NCBI GenBank assembly: GCA_003864495.1
Contig: ML133461.1
Span: forward strand, 930,001-994,000
Origin: Nemopilema nomurai
Taxonomy: Eukaryota > Cnidaria > Scyphozoa > Rhizostomeae > Rhizostomatidae
DNA: 64,000 nt
Direction of reading: 5' to 3'
Both the position numbers and the translations under genes were made by a program. The notes under the pieces were generated by a model, which was not told the DNA's origin, did not search any database, and saw only the letters and a list, made by a program, of their open reading frames with translations. This document shows, one piece after another, positions 10,901 through 23,519 of the stretch; the stretch's first letter is position 1, and every line of letters begins with the position of its first letter.

Positions 10901-13900
10901 AACTGTTTTTGAGAAACATGCAACTTTTGATATGTGATTTCATTAGGAATTGGAACAGCATTTGCAGTGTTGAGTGACCCAGATAAGAAGAGGCGATATG
11001 AAGAGTATGGGGAGACACTGGGGCCTGCCCAAAGGCACACAAGGCATTACAGTGATCTTGAAAGAGAGTTTGAAGGTTTGATAGTGGTTTGCTTTATTAT
11101 ATCATTCTTGATCAATTGATTCTGTTAAGGTCTGGGGAAAACATTTGCACAAACAATGTTTTTGTATTTTTGTACTAATATTTTTCATTTGGAAGTTTTT
11201 TCTAACATTATTGAAAGTTGCTCTTTCTATCATGAATTTATTTTTAGAAAGCAACAAGTTGGTTATTGATATAGTTGTTTATTTTTTTGTAAAAAAGATT
11301 TTTATGTTTCAACCCTAAAGCCCTACCATATGACTGCAAAATTATGGCCATATTAATCTTTTTCTACAAAAAATAGCTTGCAATTATTTTCCATTTATGT
11401 GATATTTTTTAAAAACATTTTTACATGTAATGTGTATTATATATATTTCATAATGTTTATGCTTACCCAACAAATCCTCTAATTTCACACTAGAAGATCA
11501 TATTTTAGACATATGACATGAGACATAAACTTTAGATTTTTAACTTCCTCTGTTTTTTACAGACATATCACCTGAAGATATTTTCAACATGTTTTTCGGT
11601 GGTGGATTCCCCACAGGTAACCCTCTACTATTCCAGTGAACATTAGAAGGCCTTTTGAGATAGCAGTTACGCTTTCAATGACTCAAAAGCTACTTGATAC
11701 CCAGCAATGTTTCATTATCATTGATTTTGATCGGTTTTGTAAAGCTTGGACTCTTATCCTATGTATATTTAATAATTGTTGATTTAATTTGTCTCAGAAA
11801 TGGAAGATGCACTTTCAAGTGCAACAGTTAATGTCACTATCATACCCTATTTATGTGTTTTCCAACAAAAAATGATTAACTTTATCTTTCTTGTTTTTGC
11901 CTTGGATCAAATGTGTTTCCATTTTATGAGATGCACCCATTTCTTTTTCTTTGACAAGGCCGTGTGTATGTTCAGCGGAGAAATCGACATCAGCACCATC
12001 ATGCCCATTTTCAAAATAGAGAAGAGCAGGTTCCTTCTTTTAATTCATTATTAGTCAACCAGACTTTGCATTCTCTGTTAATTTTAACTGTCTTTTTTAT
12101 TTAGGTTTAACTGCCTTTGCTCTCTTGGGTGGACCAGGTCAATCATTGTATTCAAATTCTAGCCGAGTTTACAGACATTGCCCCACATTTTATCCTTCAT
12201 TTGCATGATACACCAGGAGGGTTTTATTTCTACAGGCTAAGTAGGGCCTATCCTAAGATGACTTTCAAATTTCCAATTCTAAAATGGCTTTCACATTCTC
12301 TGTCGTTTCCAGGACGTTACAATCTCACTTTTTTACAGGCTTTTGCAATCTTATTTTTTGGAGGTTTTTTCAAACCTCAATTTCTACAGGTTTCTTGCGA
12401 TCTCAGTTTCTACGGAATTTTTTCGCCCTTTCCCGGATTCTTCCCCAAATCCGACATTTGTCACACCCAGAAAACTGTTGGCTGTTTTTACAGATCTTTT
12501 GAATTCGCGATTATTTTTGCAAAAATTTATCAAGATTCAATAAAAGCTCTATATGCACCATCGTAAATGCAATGGAAAAAGGAGACGATTGGATATTCAG
12601 TAGTCTTGAGGACCACTACCTTTTATTTTACTTCAAGAGACATTTCTAATGGATTATTATAACTACTAAAGCTTGGGCAATTGCCTGAACTATTTCGACA
12701 TTATAAGCAGGATGTTTTTCTGTTTTCGTTTCAGAACGTGCCCGCTTACTACCCGATCATGCAGCTGCTTCCGATTCTCATCCTTGTCGCATTTTCATTG
12801 TTTAGTAGTCTTTTAGTTCAAGATCCACCTTATAGTTTTCACCAAAATGGGTGAGTATCGAGTCCTTGTTCATTCTCTATTTTGGGTCTAAAACGCACTC
12901 TTTGAAGATACTGAAAAATACGTGTTTTCGGCTTAAAATCGTTTTGTGACAGAAGTAAAATAGCTTTCCGGCTTCTGTTTTTGCCTCGTCAAATTTTGAA
13001 TATTTTGAAAGATTGCTCTATAATCATTGTTCCCAGAGTTTTCTTTAATCTTGGCAAATATTTACTGCGATCAAAATTTCTTTGTGTTTTCAAAATTTGC
13101 CTCATTAATGCTTTAGAATTAGCTTTATTTCTTGAACTACTCTTGCTATTCTGTTTATCACCCGAATAGCTTAGCTCAAAGTAGGGTCAATGTCTTTGAA
13201 GTCATCTAATGTTTAAATCTCTTCTTAGAAATTATATTCACCCACGAGTAACAAACAGACATCGAATACAGTATTTTGTACAGGTAACCGCGCCAACTGG
13301 CTTATCACGTTAATATGGAACTTTTTTGTCACACTAATATGGGACAATTCATGCTCGTCGTTGCGAATAGATGACAATCATGGCTCTGTATTACGAAATG
13401 GATGACATTGTTTGGTGAAGAGAATCTTGATTATTATCAAGGTCCGAAATTGTTGTTTAACCAACGTGCTCCCTTCTCGATCGGTTTACCTATTAAGAGA
13501 GCTCCTCCTTAACGAAATTCCCTGCAAGCAGATCTCCTTTAAGTTGTTATTTGGTTTGTATTTCTTCATTGGTTCGTTGTTATCTTTTAGTTCTTTTTTC
13601 TTGTATAGCATTTGCATGTTGTGGAATTTTGAAATGAAAAGGAGCTGATCTGAACTTAACCCACGACAAACACCCTTTATTTGCTGTCTATGATTGTCAA
13701 AATGTGGTCATAAATATACTGAAATGTTATTCAGTCATACAATCTATCAAAAAACCTTTTCGTTTCTCAATTTTAGAAAACCTTTTCCAATTCCTACCAC
13801 GGTGATAGTTTAGAACAACTCGAAAGACGAATAGAGAGGGATTACATCGAGAAAGTTCAAATAAATTGTTTCAAAGAGCGCCAGTACAGTAAGTATGAAT

Positions 13901-14493
13901 TTTATGTAAAGAATGAATATTTGTCTTGCATTTCCTGTTCGATATTTCTGTGTCGCGTTTCAATGAAAAAGTTGAGAATTAACTGAGAGAGACGCGCTCA
14001 TTTTTTTCTATGGATCGATGGATGATATTCTTTTTTCTATTTGTAATTTTCGTTATTGGTTTAGTAATTGAGTCATTCTAACTTTATCAATGAGCAACGT
14101 TGAATCAGGTGATCCTTTTTATTTTTTATTCATTGACCCTTTTATATAGCATATAGTATAGAAAATAACAATGTAACCTTTATATAACCATATAAACTCT
14201 TATGTAACCATATATCTGTTTTATATCCAGATAACCTTTGATATAACCATATAACCATTATATAGCCATGTAACCTCTCGATAGTGCTGTGGTTTTTTTT
14301 CTTAAAATTACTCGTAGAACTCTCCTTTTAAATATGACATTGTTCTTATTAATGTATAGCACTAATTAACCTTATTGCAGAGCAAGAGATGCTTTATCAA
14401 GCAAGAGTATGGGGCAACCATGAAATGCTGCGAAAGGCTGAAAACTTGGAAATGCGCTCCTGCAAGCAACTGGAGGACCTTGTCGCCCAATAA
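8000..14493 (+). CDS. DNAJB12: DNAJB12/DNAJB14-type ER membrane J-protein (10 exons)
   Basis: Coding exons: 8000-8132, 9827-9986, 10406-10551, 10947-11075, 11563-11616, 11959-12029, 12735-12850, 13229-13283, 13777-13888, 14381-14493. Phases agree throughout and give 362 aa, close to the human paralogues. These proteins sit in the ER membrane with a cytosolic J domain and recruit Hsc70 for membrane-protein quality control and ERAD. Seen: the family N-terminus MESN.DEAEKC, a J domain at about aa 103-168 with HPD at 132-134, the block [16 protein letters not shown], a His-rich stretch (HQHHHAHF), a hydrophobic segment at about 242-259 followed by PPYS, then the conserved C-terminal domain (DUF1977 type). 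The start is firm: an in-frame TAG lies at 7994-7996 and the Kozak context is good. Exon 6 uses a weak donor (GTTCCT). One gene seems to represent both vertebrate paralogues; the symbol could equally be DNAJB14. Confidence 0.94.
8574..9066 (-). mobile_element. MITE, subfamily B copy 1 (degraded), in DNAJ intron 1
   Basis: The left end (ACGTTTTTTATATAAGAAATC) and the right end (GGTTTCTTGTGAAAAAGAAG) match, in reverse orientation, the two ends of the element at 46088-46535. The interior also aligns, for example around 8890-8990, where ACTTTAATACAATTAATATG is shared. The terminal repeats are eroded, so this is an older copy. TA occurs at both flanks (8572-8573 and 9067-9068). It lies in the first intron of the DNAJ gene and has no coding capacity. 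Confidence 0.7.
12227..12500 (+). repeat. Degenerate pyrimidine-rich repeats with splice-acceptor-like motifs
   Basis: This part of DNAJ intron 6 holds several poorly conserved units of the form TTTCTACAGG or TTTTTACAGG followed by a C/A-rich ATCTCA block, at about 12227, 12306, 12329 and 12381, and one more TTTTTACAG at about 12485. Each looks like a 3' splice site. None joins the flanking exons in a sensible frame. The true acceptor is at 12734, where the membrane-segment exon resumes. Confidence 0.45.
14145..14285. repeat. Degenerate AT-rich tandem repeat (ATATAACC-like)
   Basis: This segment of the last DNAJ intron repeats variants of TATATAACCATATAACC with irregular spacing, ending at about 14280, some 100 bases before the acceptor of the terminal exon. 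It looks like an eroded minisatellite. Confidence 0.5.
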
Positions 14494-17400
14494 CAGGTCA
14501 AAGGTGAAAGGTGAATCCAGGTGGCAGGCCGAGTTGCAAGCATATGGCTGATTATGGCTGCAATCCTGCGTCTTCCAACATATTTAAGAAGCGCAACAGA
14601 GTCACATGATAAGTGTCCCGTTAAAATGATTTACGTTTTGCCCCAACCCCTGTGTGTTTAATTACCAGCTTTGGTATTTCTCATATTTCCTATTTTCATA
14701 CCATATGTACATTTGGCCACGTCTTGAAAGGGTGTTCTGGGGCTTTTGAGCCCTTTCAAAGAGATCCGCGAGACAGACAAAATAAGCCATAATTAGCGAC
14801 GGGCATGTTTAATTGAATAAGCAATCGTGAACAATTCTGGAATTTTATCGTTTCAAATTTAGAGCTAATTTTTCCAACTCTTATTTGGTTGTAATTCTGA
14901 CCCATTTGATTTGTTGAATCGCTGTACATTAGTAGGTTATTTATCTCTAATTCGCAGGTATTGTAACACGATAGACTGAGGGTCAATCAAATTGATATCC
15001 CTCTTTGCATGAACTGACCATGACTAAGTGATAAATGAACTTCTAAATGACAAGATATTTTCCTATCAGTTTTGATTTTCCCTTAAATTGATACAGGTAT
15101 TTCATGTGTAGTTATTTGAATGCACATTGAACACTGCCTTTTTTATAAAAATCTCAGTGAATCTTTTGACACCACGTCACCCCGTATCTTTTTAGCTAGG
15201 GTTAGTTTAGATCTGCTTTTCTTTTCACCCTCCTTAAAGCGATATTTCTAGAGTCTATCTCGTGCTACAATATAGATTCGTGTTTGCAATACAATACTTA
15301 GTATTGTCGATCAAAAGAATAGAAGTTGTCCCACTCTTCTCTAATAGAATTGCTAGTTTTAAGAATGAATCCCCTTCAATTTGTTTGATAAATGAGAATT
15401 TTAACGTTTAGTTTGATCAAAGTGTCACTGACTAAAAATTTTCTGTTTCTTAACTTTAAAGAATGGGTAAATGGATGATTTTTGAGGCAGATTATTGTCA
15501 TCAACCAAGTATAGCTACACACTCTGCGAAGCCAAATTTTTCAAAGTTGAAATAAAATATCAAAATTAATTAAGACACAATATGGCAAGATCAGATTTCA
15601 TCTAGCTGAAAGATCTTTTGGAGCAGTCTGTAGTTATCGAGTTGGTGTTTAATAGACAGGTTTGACACTCACTTTTGCGCCCCATGGCAAGAGTAACTTT
15701 CTTTCACAGGTACCTTCAATTCAATATTTATAATGATTTGATCTGCGTTAATAAATAAGGCACTATCCCCAAATTGACCCTCCTGAATTTAGCAGTGTGA
15801 GTTTAGTTTCATTTCCTTTCGATTCGTAGACTTAGGCCATTGTAAAGCCACTGTTAATTGAATCGAATTCAAGCAAATATTTCAGTTTTGCCAGTTAAAA
15901 AAAACGGCCAGTGCTTCATTGATCCGTCATTGATTTTCCACCGTTGCCCGCGGACTTTGGGCATTATAAATTGTGTGCCAATCTAAGCCCGATGAAGAGC
16001 AAATGCACAGCTAAGGATTTTCTTCAAACTCTTCCGGCTCATCTCTCCATTTTCAATAATTAATTTCCGTGTGACTAAAATATCTTGAGTTGGCATTGGT
16101 TGGGCATACTAATGTCCAGTCTGTGAAAAACACAGTAATTAGCAAGCTAGTGGGCCTAAAATAGGCCCAACATTTGCCGATGACGAGGGAATCAGTGTTC
16201 GCCAGTTCCCTGTATTTTTCGCTTCAACTACAGGGCCCAGCGTGCTATTTGCTTGTAATAGCTCCTGTCGGTATTTATTATGAAAGGGCAGCCATCAATT
16301 ATTGATAAAAATCAAGGGGGAATTAACATATTCACGAATCAATGGTTTATCATTAATGTTTTGCCGCCAATAGACTGGGTCCGAGCAAATTTTGATTTTT
16401 CAAAATTGCGCGCGAAATCATTCGTTCGATGTCAAAGATGGCTGCTGCACGGATCATGCCAAGTCTTTCCATTTACAAGATGACAAATTGTGTTCAAAGA
16501 CATACTTAGCGAAAGGATACACCTCTTGTCTGGTAAGTGAACATTTATAGAAATTACGCTACACTAAATATGGGATAAGCGAGTTGGGCACATGGAAATA
16601 CTGCAATATTATCTAAGTAATCTTCGGAAAGTTTCTTTATGAGAACCGTTATGAACCTCTGGTTGTGCATCGCCTTTTAAAATCGCAAGACTACAGCTGT
16701 GTCAGAAACAGATTTAAATGCAAAAGCACAGCGTGTTTTTCAGAGGGGATGGATGGGCGCTAACAATGATGGTGATTGCCAACATTCCTAACATAGGAAG
16801 GAAAGGGGCCTAGCTGATGGGTGCATGACTTCTTAGAGAGGCTAAATAGCTCTATACTTTTTGTACCTTAAACCTTCCAGTCTTAACTCATCCCTCGGCA
16901 AATTTAATGGGTGTGTCTTTCAATTATGACTAAACATAACCCCTCGTTCAACATCATTCTCTAGAATAACATTTTTCTTTTGAGTGTTTGACTTTCGAAG
17001 TTTGTGAAGATGCACATCCCAATGGTTATCCCAGATCTCAAAAAAATTTTGTCACTTTATTAACAATTACTTCTGTTTGCATGCCTTTGTTTCAAATCAG
17101 TTTATTATTTTTCACTTTTTGCTAAAGTACTCGTCTTACATGGTATTTGCACAAATGTTTGCGCAAATGCATATTTTGTTCAGAGCTGCATGATAAATTG
17201 CTTTGGCCTGTTATTCAAGTTCTTTCTGTAATTGTACTAACTGCAAATGAATAATTCAAAACAAGCATCCACTGTAAAAGCTCTGAATATATATATATAT
17301 CGCTGCTGTGGTTTAAATGTTGAGCACTGAACTACGAGAAATAAAAACGTCCATCTCGCTTCTTTAGACACAACAGACAAAACACATCAGTGAAAAAATG

Positions 17401-20400
17401 ATATTGAGCTAAGGCAGGGGTTAAATGTCATGGATCAAAATAAAAAAGAGGAATTTAATAAAATGAAGAAAAGTCTTCTTCTTTGATAAAGCGCAAAATG
17501 TTTTTGACATCGCTTACAGAGAGCTCATAAAGAAAACTTTCAAGTTTCTTGCACTCTTTCAAGTAACCTGCGAGAATCTTAAAGGAACGTTGAAAGAAAT
17601 AAGTTACATAGCTACACTTCATATTCGCCGCTACGACGACATGTATTGTCAAAAATGAAGGGCAATTTCTCTAAAGATACACAAATATCAGAAACTATAT
17701 ACCAATGCTAGTACTGTTTAGTATGATAAACCTGCTCCATGTCATAAAGGATTGGAACATATCAAACTTTTATCTGTGCTTATCCCACATGGACCTATCC
17801 TGTATTTAATTTTTTTGCACAAAGTTCTTTCCATGTGATCTTCCTATAAATTGTTATGTCTAGAAAATGCTTTGCCGTAGGATTCTTAATCTGCATGGTA
17901 GTAAAGTAAGGAATTCTTTATCTTACAATCCACTCCACCCTTTGCTTTAACCTGGGTTTTTGCGATAACTACACCGTTGAAATTTGATACCTGGCCGAAT
18001 ACGGCTCTTCCAGGTCATTACTTGAGGTGGAAAGAAGTTGGGTAATGGTTGGCAGTGGTGTACCATTAATCTGGTTCAACAGACTCTGTAGTTTACAGTT
18101 TCTTTTAGAAAATAGTTAGGAGGTCAAGGAGAATGGCTGTCATTGAACGGTTTCATATCATCTCAAGCACATAGGGTGAAGTGAAGAGCGTTGAATGGGA
18201 GCAGCTCGAACTGAGCCTGGCCGAAAAGTCTATGTCATTCCCCCAGCCATGACTCTGACTTTGCCATCGAGCCTGCAACTAGGAACAAAAGCTTCTTGCT
18301 AGTGTTTTATAGTTGCTGAATACCTTTCCATCCTTTTGACAATCAATTTGCTATATATCAAATGGATCTATAGTGTAAGTGTAAGGGATCCTCTGCTTGC
18401 ATGGCACACCTTTTCTTTAAGTGTTTATTCCATAAGCCACTATACAATACCACAGATGTTTTTATATTGAATGAAACTTGAAATCTTTTTGGGTATTGTT
18501 AGTGATCCACTTTTATGAATCATAGTGGTAGTATGAATCAATCTCATGTTAAACAGGTCTGTAAGACAATTTTTCAACGAGTGCCCATAAGAACCTATAA
18601 TGCATGTTCAAAGCTAAAAGCTAGAGACTGTGATCGCCATTTGGCATTCCATTGATATTGCATGATGGGATAGTTATGATAATGGAATGCCTTGCGAGTA
18701 AATCATCATGAATCTGAAAATTAGCTTCAAAAATGTCTTTTGATTTCGAAAGCGTTTTAAGTTTGATTTAGTTAAAGCAATATTAATATTTTTGTTTCTG
18801 CAGTGCGTTATTTATGGTCCACCATTGTTACAGAACTTCAAAGTTTTAACATTTTACTCTCAATTTTACAAAGGTAGTTAGCAGTGGCCTTATTAATTTT
18901 TCATGACAATCAAACAAACAAATATTTGCAATATGTAATCCTCCCACCTTTTGATCAGTTCTCAAGGGAGCTAGTTGGCAAGAATTGAGCAAAATACCTC
19001 TGATGTGGGCAGAATAGGATCGGGAATGAGATATCATAGTGACACTTTTTCTACGATAAGTTGGCCGGAAATAAAAGCTACGAGACCTTCTTTGATACTC
19101 CGCAGCGACGTAGTAAAAAATACCGTATAAGACCTCATATCGGACTTTTCATTCAAGAAATGATTGATGTTTTTCTTTGATCTTAAAGTGAATTTACACC
19201 TTTTTGTGCAAGAACAATTTAAGAATAAACTTAGGCTCAAAATAAGAAACTTTAAGGTATATTGAGGCTCGGAAAATAATTTGGCATTCTTAAAAAAGAG
19301 TGTATTTCTACGACAAGGTGTTTGCGAGGAGGGGTAGGTGGTGGATTAACACTACGAGATCATCTTTAATACGCCACAGCGATGCAGTTAAAATACATTA
19401 GACCCTGCTTCACTTCACATCAAACTCGTAATTCTAACATAAAAGCCACTGCGGGCCACAGACCCTTGCTGGCAAGCATCTGCCTTAGGCATTGTAGGTG
19501 ATACAAAAAGCAGACAGTATCAACAGGTTTATACAAAAGATCTATGTTTGTGCTGAATCCTCAAGATGCCTGAAAATATTGCTGGCGCAGCACTGTCTAC
19601 CTCATAGTCTGCCCGCAATATCATTGAATTGTCCCATATTTCTTGTAAAATGTGCCACATTTTTTGTCATAACTACAGTAATTATTGCCAATTAGCAAAT
19701 TATATTCCACCCAACTTTCAAGAAGATTTTATTCAATGTTAGACCTAGGCAATATATAATTATGCTGAAGCACATCTTTTCTTTAAGTGTGCTGCTGCGA
19801 AACTTTGACTCAATCCCTTCTTGCCCCCGTCAAAAAGATTACAAGCAGATGTTTTTCGTCAAGGAAGTCAACAGAACACTGACATTTGCCTAACCTTTCT
19901 TCTCAGGTTTGCCATAGTTCTTTCCGGAGAAGGAAATACTCTCTTAGAGTCCAAAACGGCATGCTTCTTCAACATTTCATGGAACGGAGTGCACTTCTGC
20001 GTTAATCGTCGATAATCGCTTAAGAAGCTTATGGTAGCAGAGGTGAGTTAATCTCCTGCGTTCGGCTTTTGCAAATGCGGCTAAATCATGTTGTCAAATA
20101 TTCGCGTGCTTTGCCAACCTACTCACTGTTTCAGCCTTTATGTGTTTTCCAGAAGTCGAGAATTTTTATACTTATAATCCGACGATGTTGGTTTATTGAC
20201 AAATCCTACTTAACTAGATACTTGCTACAACAGCAGGATAGGTTTACGGAATTGTTTGACAATCAGAATTAGTGACATTTACAAGATTGTGTTGTCAGTC
20301 TTACAGCATGTCCAAGACAGTAGAAGGTGCTTCATTACACTCGCTACTAAAGAAATCTATCAATCAACTTTAAAGATGTATACATATGCTTTGATACTAG

Positions 20401-23343
20401 CTTATAAAGTATATGTACAAATCTGAACGAAAAAATTGAAAGAAAACATTTTTATCTGCAATAGCCTTTCGCTATTTTTGCAATTGAAATTGATTGGAAG
20501 TGAACAGAGATGTATGGTCCAGATTGTTAACAATAGTTTTTATAAAAGTACTAAAGATTAGAGAACTAGGCGCAACCATATATGCAAGGTCTCCTTTAAG
20601 AAATCCAAGCTTTTGAAAAGCCAAGCTTTGAGCGTCTTAAGATAAGCGAACACGATTGATTCGAGTAACAAAATGAGCTTGGTATTTTAGTGTTATTTGT
20701 TTTGAGTGAATCAGAATACGCACTATAACATTGTCGTAGATGCAAGTTAGTGTCACAATTTTCCTTCTCAGTTCAAAAGCCTCTTTGGCACTGCGGAAAG
20801 CACTTTAGGACAGGCTTCTCTAACCTTGTGTAAAGTTGCACTTTCGATTCTGTTTCAACAGTCCATGCATGTTTCAATGAGTTCATTGATCGATGATGTT
20901 TCTTATTTCTACATTCTATCCATGAGCATGGGGCATGCCCGTGAGCATGGATCGCTCTATGACGACTATCATGATTTACACGAAATTAATTTCTGCTCCA
21001 AACAACAACTGCACAAGTTCAGAAACACGCATGTGCAAGAGACAAGAACAGAGGTGATGAGATTCGAGAGTGTTTTGGTGTTATGTAGAATGACAGGTCA
21101 CTAAAGGTGAAGCTCACACGTTCCTTCGCTCATTTGAAGATCTTTTCCACGTTTGATACGAGTCCTACACGGATAAAAACTCGATAGACCCACTTCCAGC
21201 CAATTTTGTATTGAATTAGGCTCTTTCCCAGAAATGTGAAGATAGCTGTGATCTGGGCAATGATAACGAAAGAAATGAGAGATCATCGTAATCTTTTGTT
21301 ACGAATCATCGTAGGAAATCCTGTTGTCCGTCACAATATCATGTATGTTGACGTGATATAATGATGAAGTTAAGAAAAAAATATCTTCAAGTCAAAAGAT
21401 GTCCAAGTATTAATTTAGCTATGTAGAAAATATTCAAATGTTTCCTTTCATCCCACTAAATACCTCCAGTCGATTGGGGTTAAAAGCAGTCAGCCTCCTC
21501 GTAAATGTTTGCAATATTCTAGTTGATTTGCTTTGACCTTATAGTCTCTTGTTCTAAGCCTCGGTTTGAAATTCTAGCCAGTGACCAGGCAAACCGTGAC
21601 TTCAGTTGGTTAAAAAAGCTGATTCATTCGAGATGTGATGTTATTTACCGAGATTAAGAGATTGCTACATAATTTCCCACGAACAATTATCACTCCCTTT
21701 CTACGGCTCGATCCGGGCTCCTCTTTAACATGCCCTGTAGCATTTGCATCTACGTGGGCACGGCACGAGGTATGGCTTCATAAGTCTTGCTTTAGCAGGT
21801 GCAAAATGCCACGCCCATCCCCTCTACTTCTTCGAGGAATCGCTCTGAATTGAATTCCCTCAAGACGTTCAAGTTCCATTAGAAATATTCCATAAGGACA
21901 ATAAAATCAAAAGAAAACTCTTGAAGAGAAACTTTTGAGACACGCTCAATTGCTTTACTTTTAGCAGTTTTACATAAACTGAGTCCCAAATGGTACTGGG
22001 TTTTTGGGGGTCCAATCTGACTTCAACTGACACATCCAGCGTTGAGCAACTCGCTTGAAGTGAAGGCCTAGCCGTGATTGAATCAAACAGACATGTTCTG
22101 CACGCAAAAATGCAATTCCTGTTAAAAATCAGCTGGCCAAAACCGAAAACCACATTTATACATACACTTCCGCCTTTATTTGATAGATCTTCTCTGGCTG
22201 TCGCGTGAGTATAATTTGAGCAACTGGTTTCTATCTTCGGATGATCTCTGTCCATATTTATATAAATATTATTGGCTAAGGTTTCATGTATGTTTGCAGT
22301 TCTGAGTAGAATCAACGGATGTCGGTATTGCGACACGCTTTGATCATAGTTATAAACAGACACCTTAATTCATCGTAGACTCTGAATTGCGATGAAATAC
22401 GTCGAAATACGTTACATGAAAACCAGCCTTAAGCAACCTTGGTGTGATCACATAATCTCTTTTGGTGGCTTGGGCCTAGGTCAAACGTCGAGCCAGAACC
22501 ACGACATGGCATTACATTAAGTAATAGAATCCGGCATGGTTGTCAAGTTCGTTTCCGTGCAACGAGATCTCGTATTTCGCGCCTTCACGTTGATACAGCC
22601 CAGCTTTTCTTTGAGACTAAAACTTGTTAGGGATGCTTCATGCATTAAGCTCGCCACAACCCAATTAGAGTAATTAAGCCTAATTATTTGGGCCTATTCA
22701 AGTGTTTTCCGTGTGCTTAATCAACGCTGTTCCTCTCATTCGCTTTATTCGCGAATTAGCTTTGGCACATGATAGACACGACGGTTGATCTAGGCCTGAG
22801 AAGATTCATGTTTGGGTACCTAAAAAAAGTTTTCTTATTTTCTAATTTTCACATTAGCGAAGGAATAATTTCTCACCTTTTCTTAGCACTCTAATATCGG
22901 TGCAAAATTTTCAGCACAGCTCAGAAAAGCGAAATTAGCCATAAGTGGGAGAAACAAAACTAAATACTTCGCAGGGAAACCTTTTTCCCTCAACCGCGTT
23001 ACAGGTGACACAAGCCATGAAAATCATTTCTCTAAATGGCATCACATGAATCATCCCAAACACAGGTATGTCAAATTAGAGACTTTTGCATAGTCACACG
23101 TTATTTGGAAATTTCTGATCCTGCCATGTATTCCCATGCAGAGGGTGGAATGAGCCGTGCTCGTTTAAAAATATAAATTGATAAATTACTTTTAAGTTAA
23201 TATTAATGGCTAAACATTGCTTTTTCTAAACGGTGAATTTGTTTTCATTTGCAGAAGAAATAATGGTTCAAAACCTAGAAGTATAGATCACAATGAAGTG
23301 TGGCAATAATTCCTGATTTAATTGATTTGTAGATATGTGATTT
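14494..23343. other. Gene-poor intergenic stretch downstream of the DNAJ gene
   Basis: The first part should be DNAJ 3'UTR; an AATAAA occurs near 15553, but the true end is unknown. I find no recognisable exon, RNA gene or transposase. The longest frame (21869-22363, - strand, 164 codons) matches nothing I know. Small structures: an 8-bp-arm palindrome at 16151-16169, a short TA run at about 17288, and a diverged duplication at 19049-19140 and 19304-19414. Confidence 0.4.
19049..19414. repeat. Diverged direct duplication of about 90-110 bp
   Basis: The block starting TTCTACGATAAG at 19049, with CTACGAGACCTTCTTTGATA at 19078, recurs in altered form from about 19304 (TTCTACGACAAG), with CTACGAGATCATCTTTAATA at 19352. 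Both copies continue with similar GCAGCGA and TAGACC text. The origin is unknown. Confidence 0.5.
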
Positions 23344-23519
23344 CTTTGACTAGCTAATACTTTGAGCAGATCATAGTTTGACCACCTCGCACTTTGACTA
23401 GCTCACACTTTCACCAGCTAGTACTTTGACCTGCGCACACTTTGAGCATATTATACCTTGACCAGTTCATAGCTTGTCCAGCTTGCACTCTGACCAGCTT
23501 GTCCTTTGGCCTGGTCATG
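23344..23519. repeat. Degenerate 16-17 bp tandem repeat, about 11 units
   Basis: Eleven consecutive units vary around ACTTTGACCAGCTCAC, for example CTTTGACTAGCTAATA, CTTTGAGCAGATCATA, CTTTGACTAGCTCACA and CTTTCACCAGCTAGTA. Period length is nearly constant although units differ at many positions, so the array is old. No long frame crosses it. Confidence 0.75.

Noticed and set aside
12117..12566. 149-codon open frame (+) with two shorter overlapping frames
   Set aside because: It lies in a pyrimidine-rich repeated intron where stop codons are rare in several frames at once, the translation is Phe-rich and unlike any family I know, and the flanking DNAJ exons join in phase without it.
21869..22363. 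164-codon frame on the - strand, the longest outside the known genes and the Staufen first exon
   Set aside because: No recognisable motif, no partner exon and no family similarity. A frame of this length can occur by chance in 64 kb, so it is not called as a gene.
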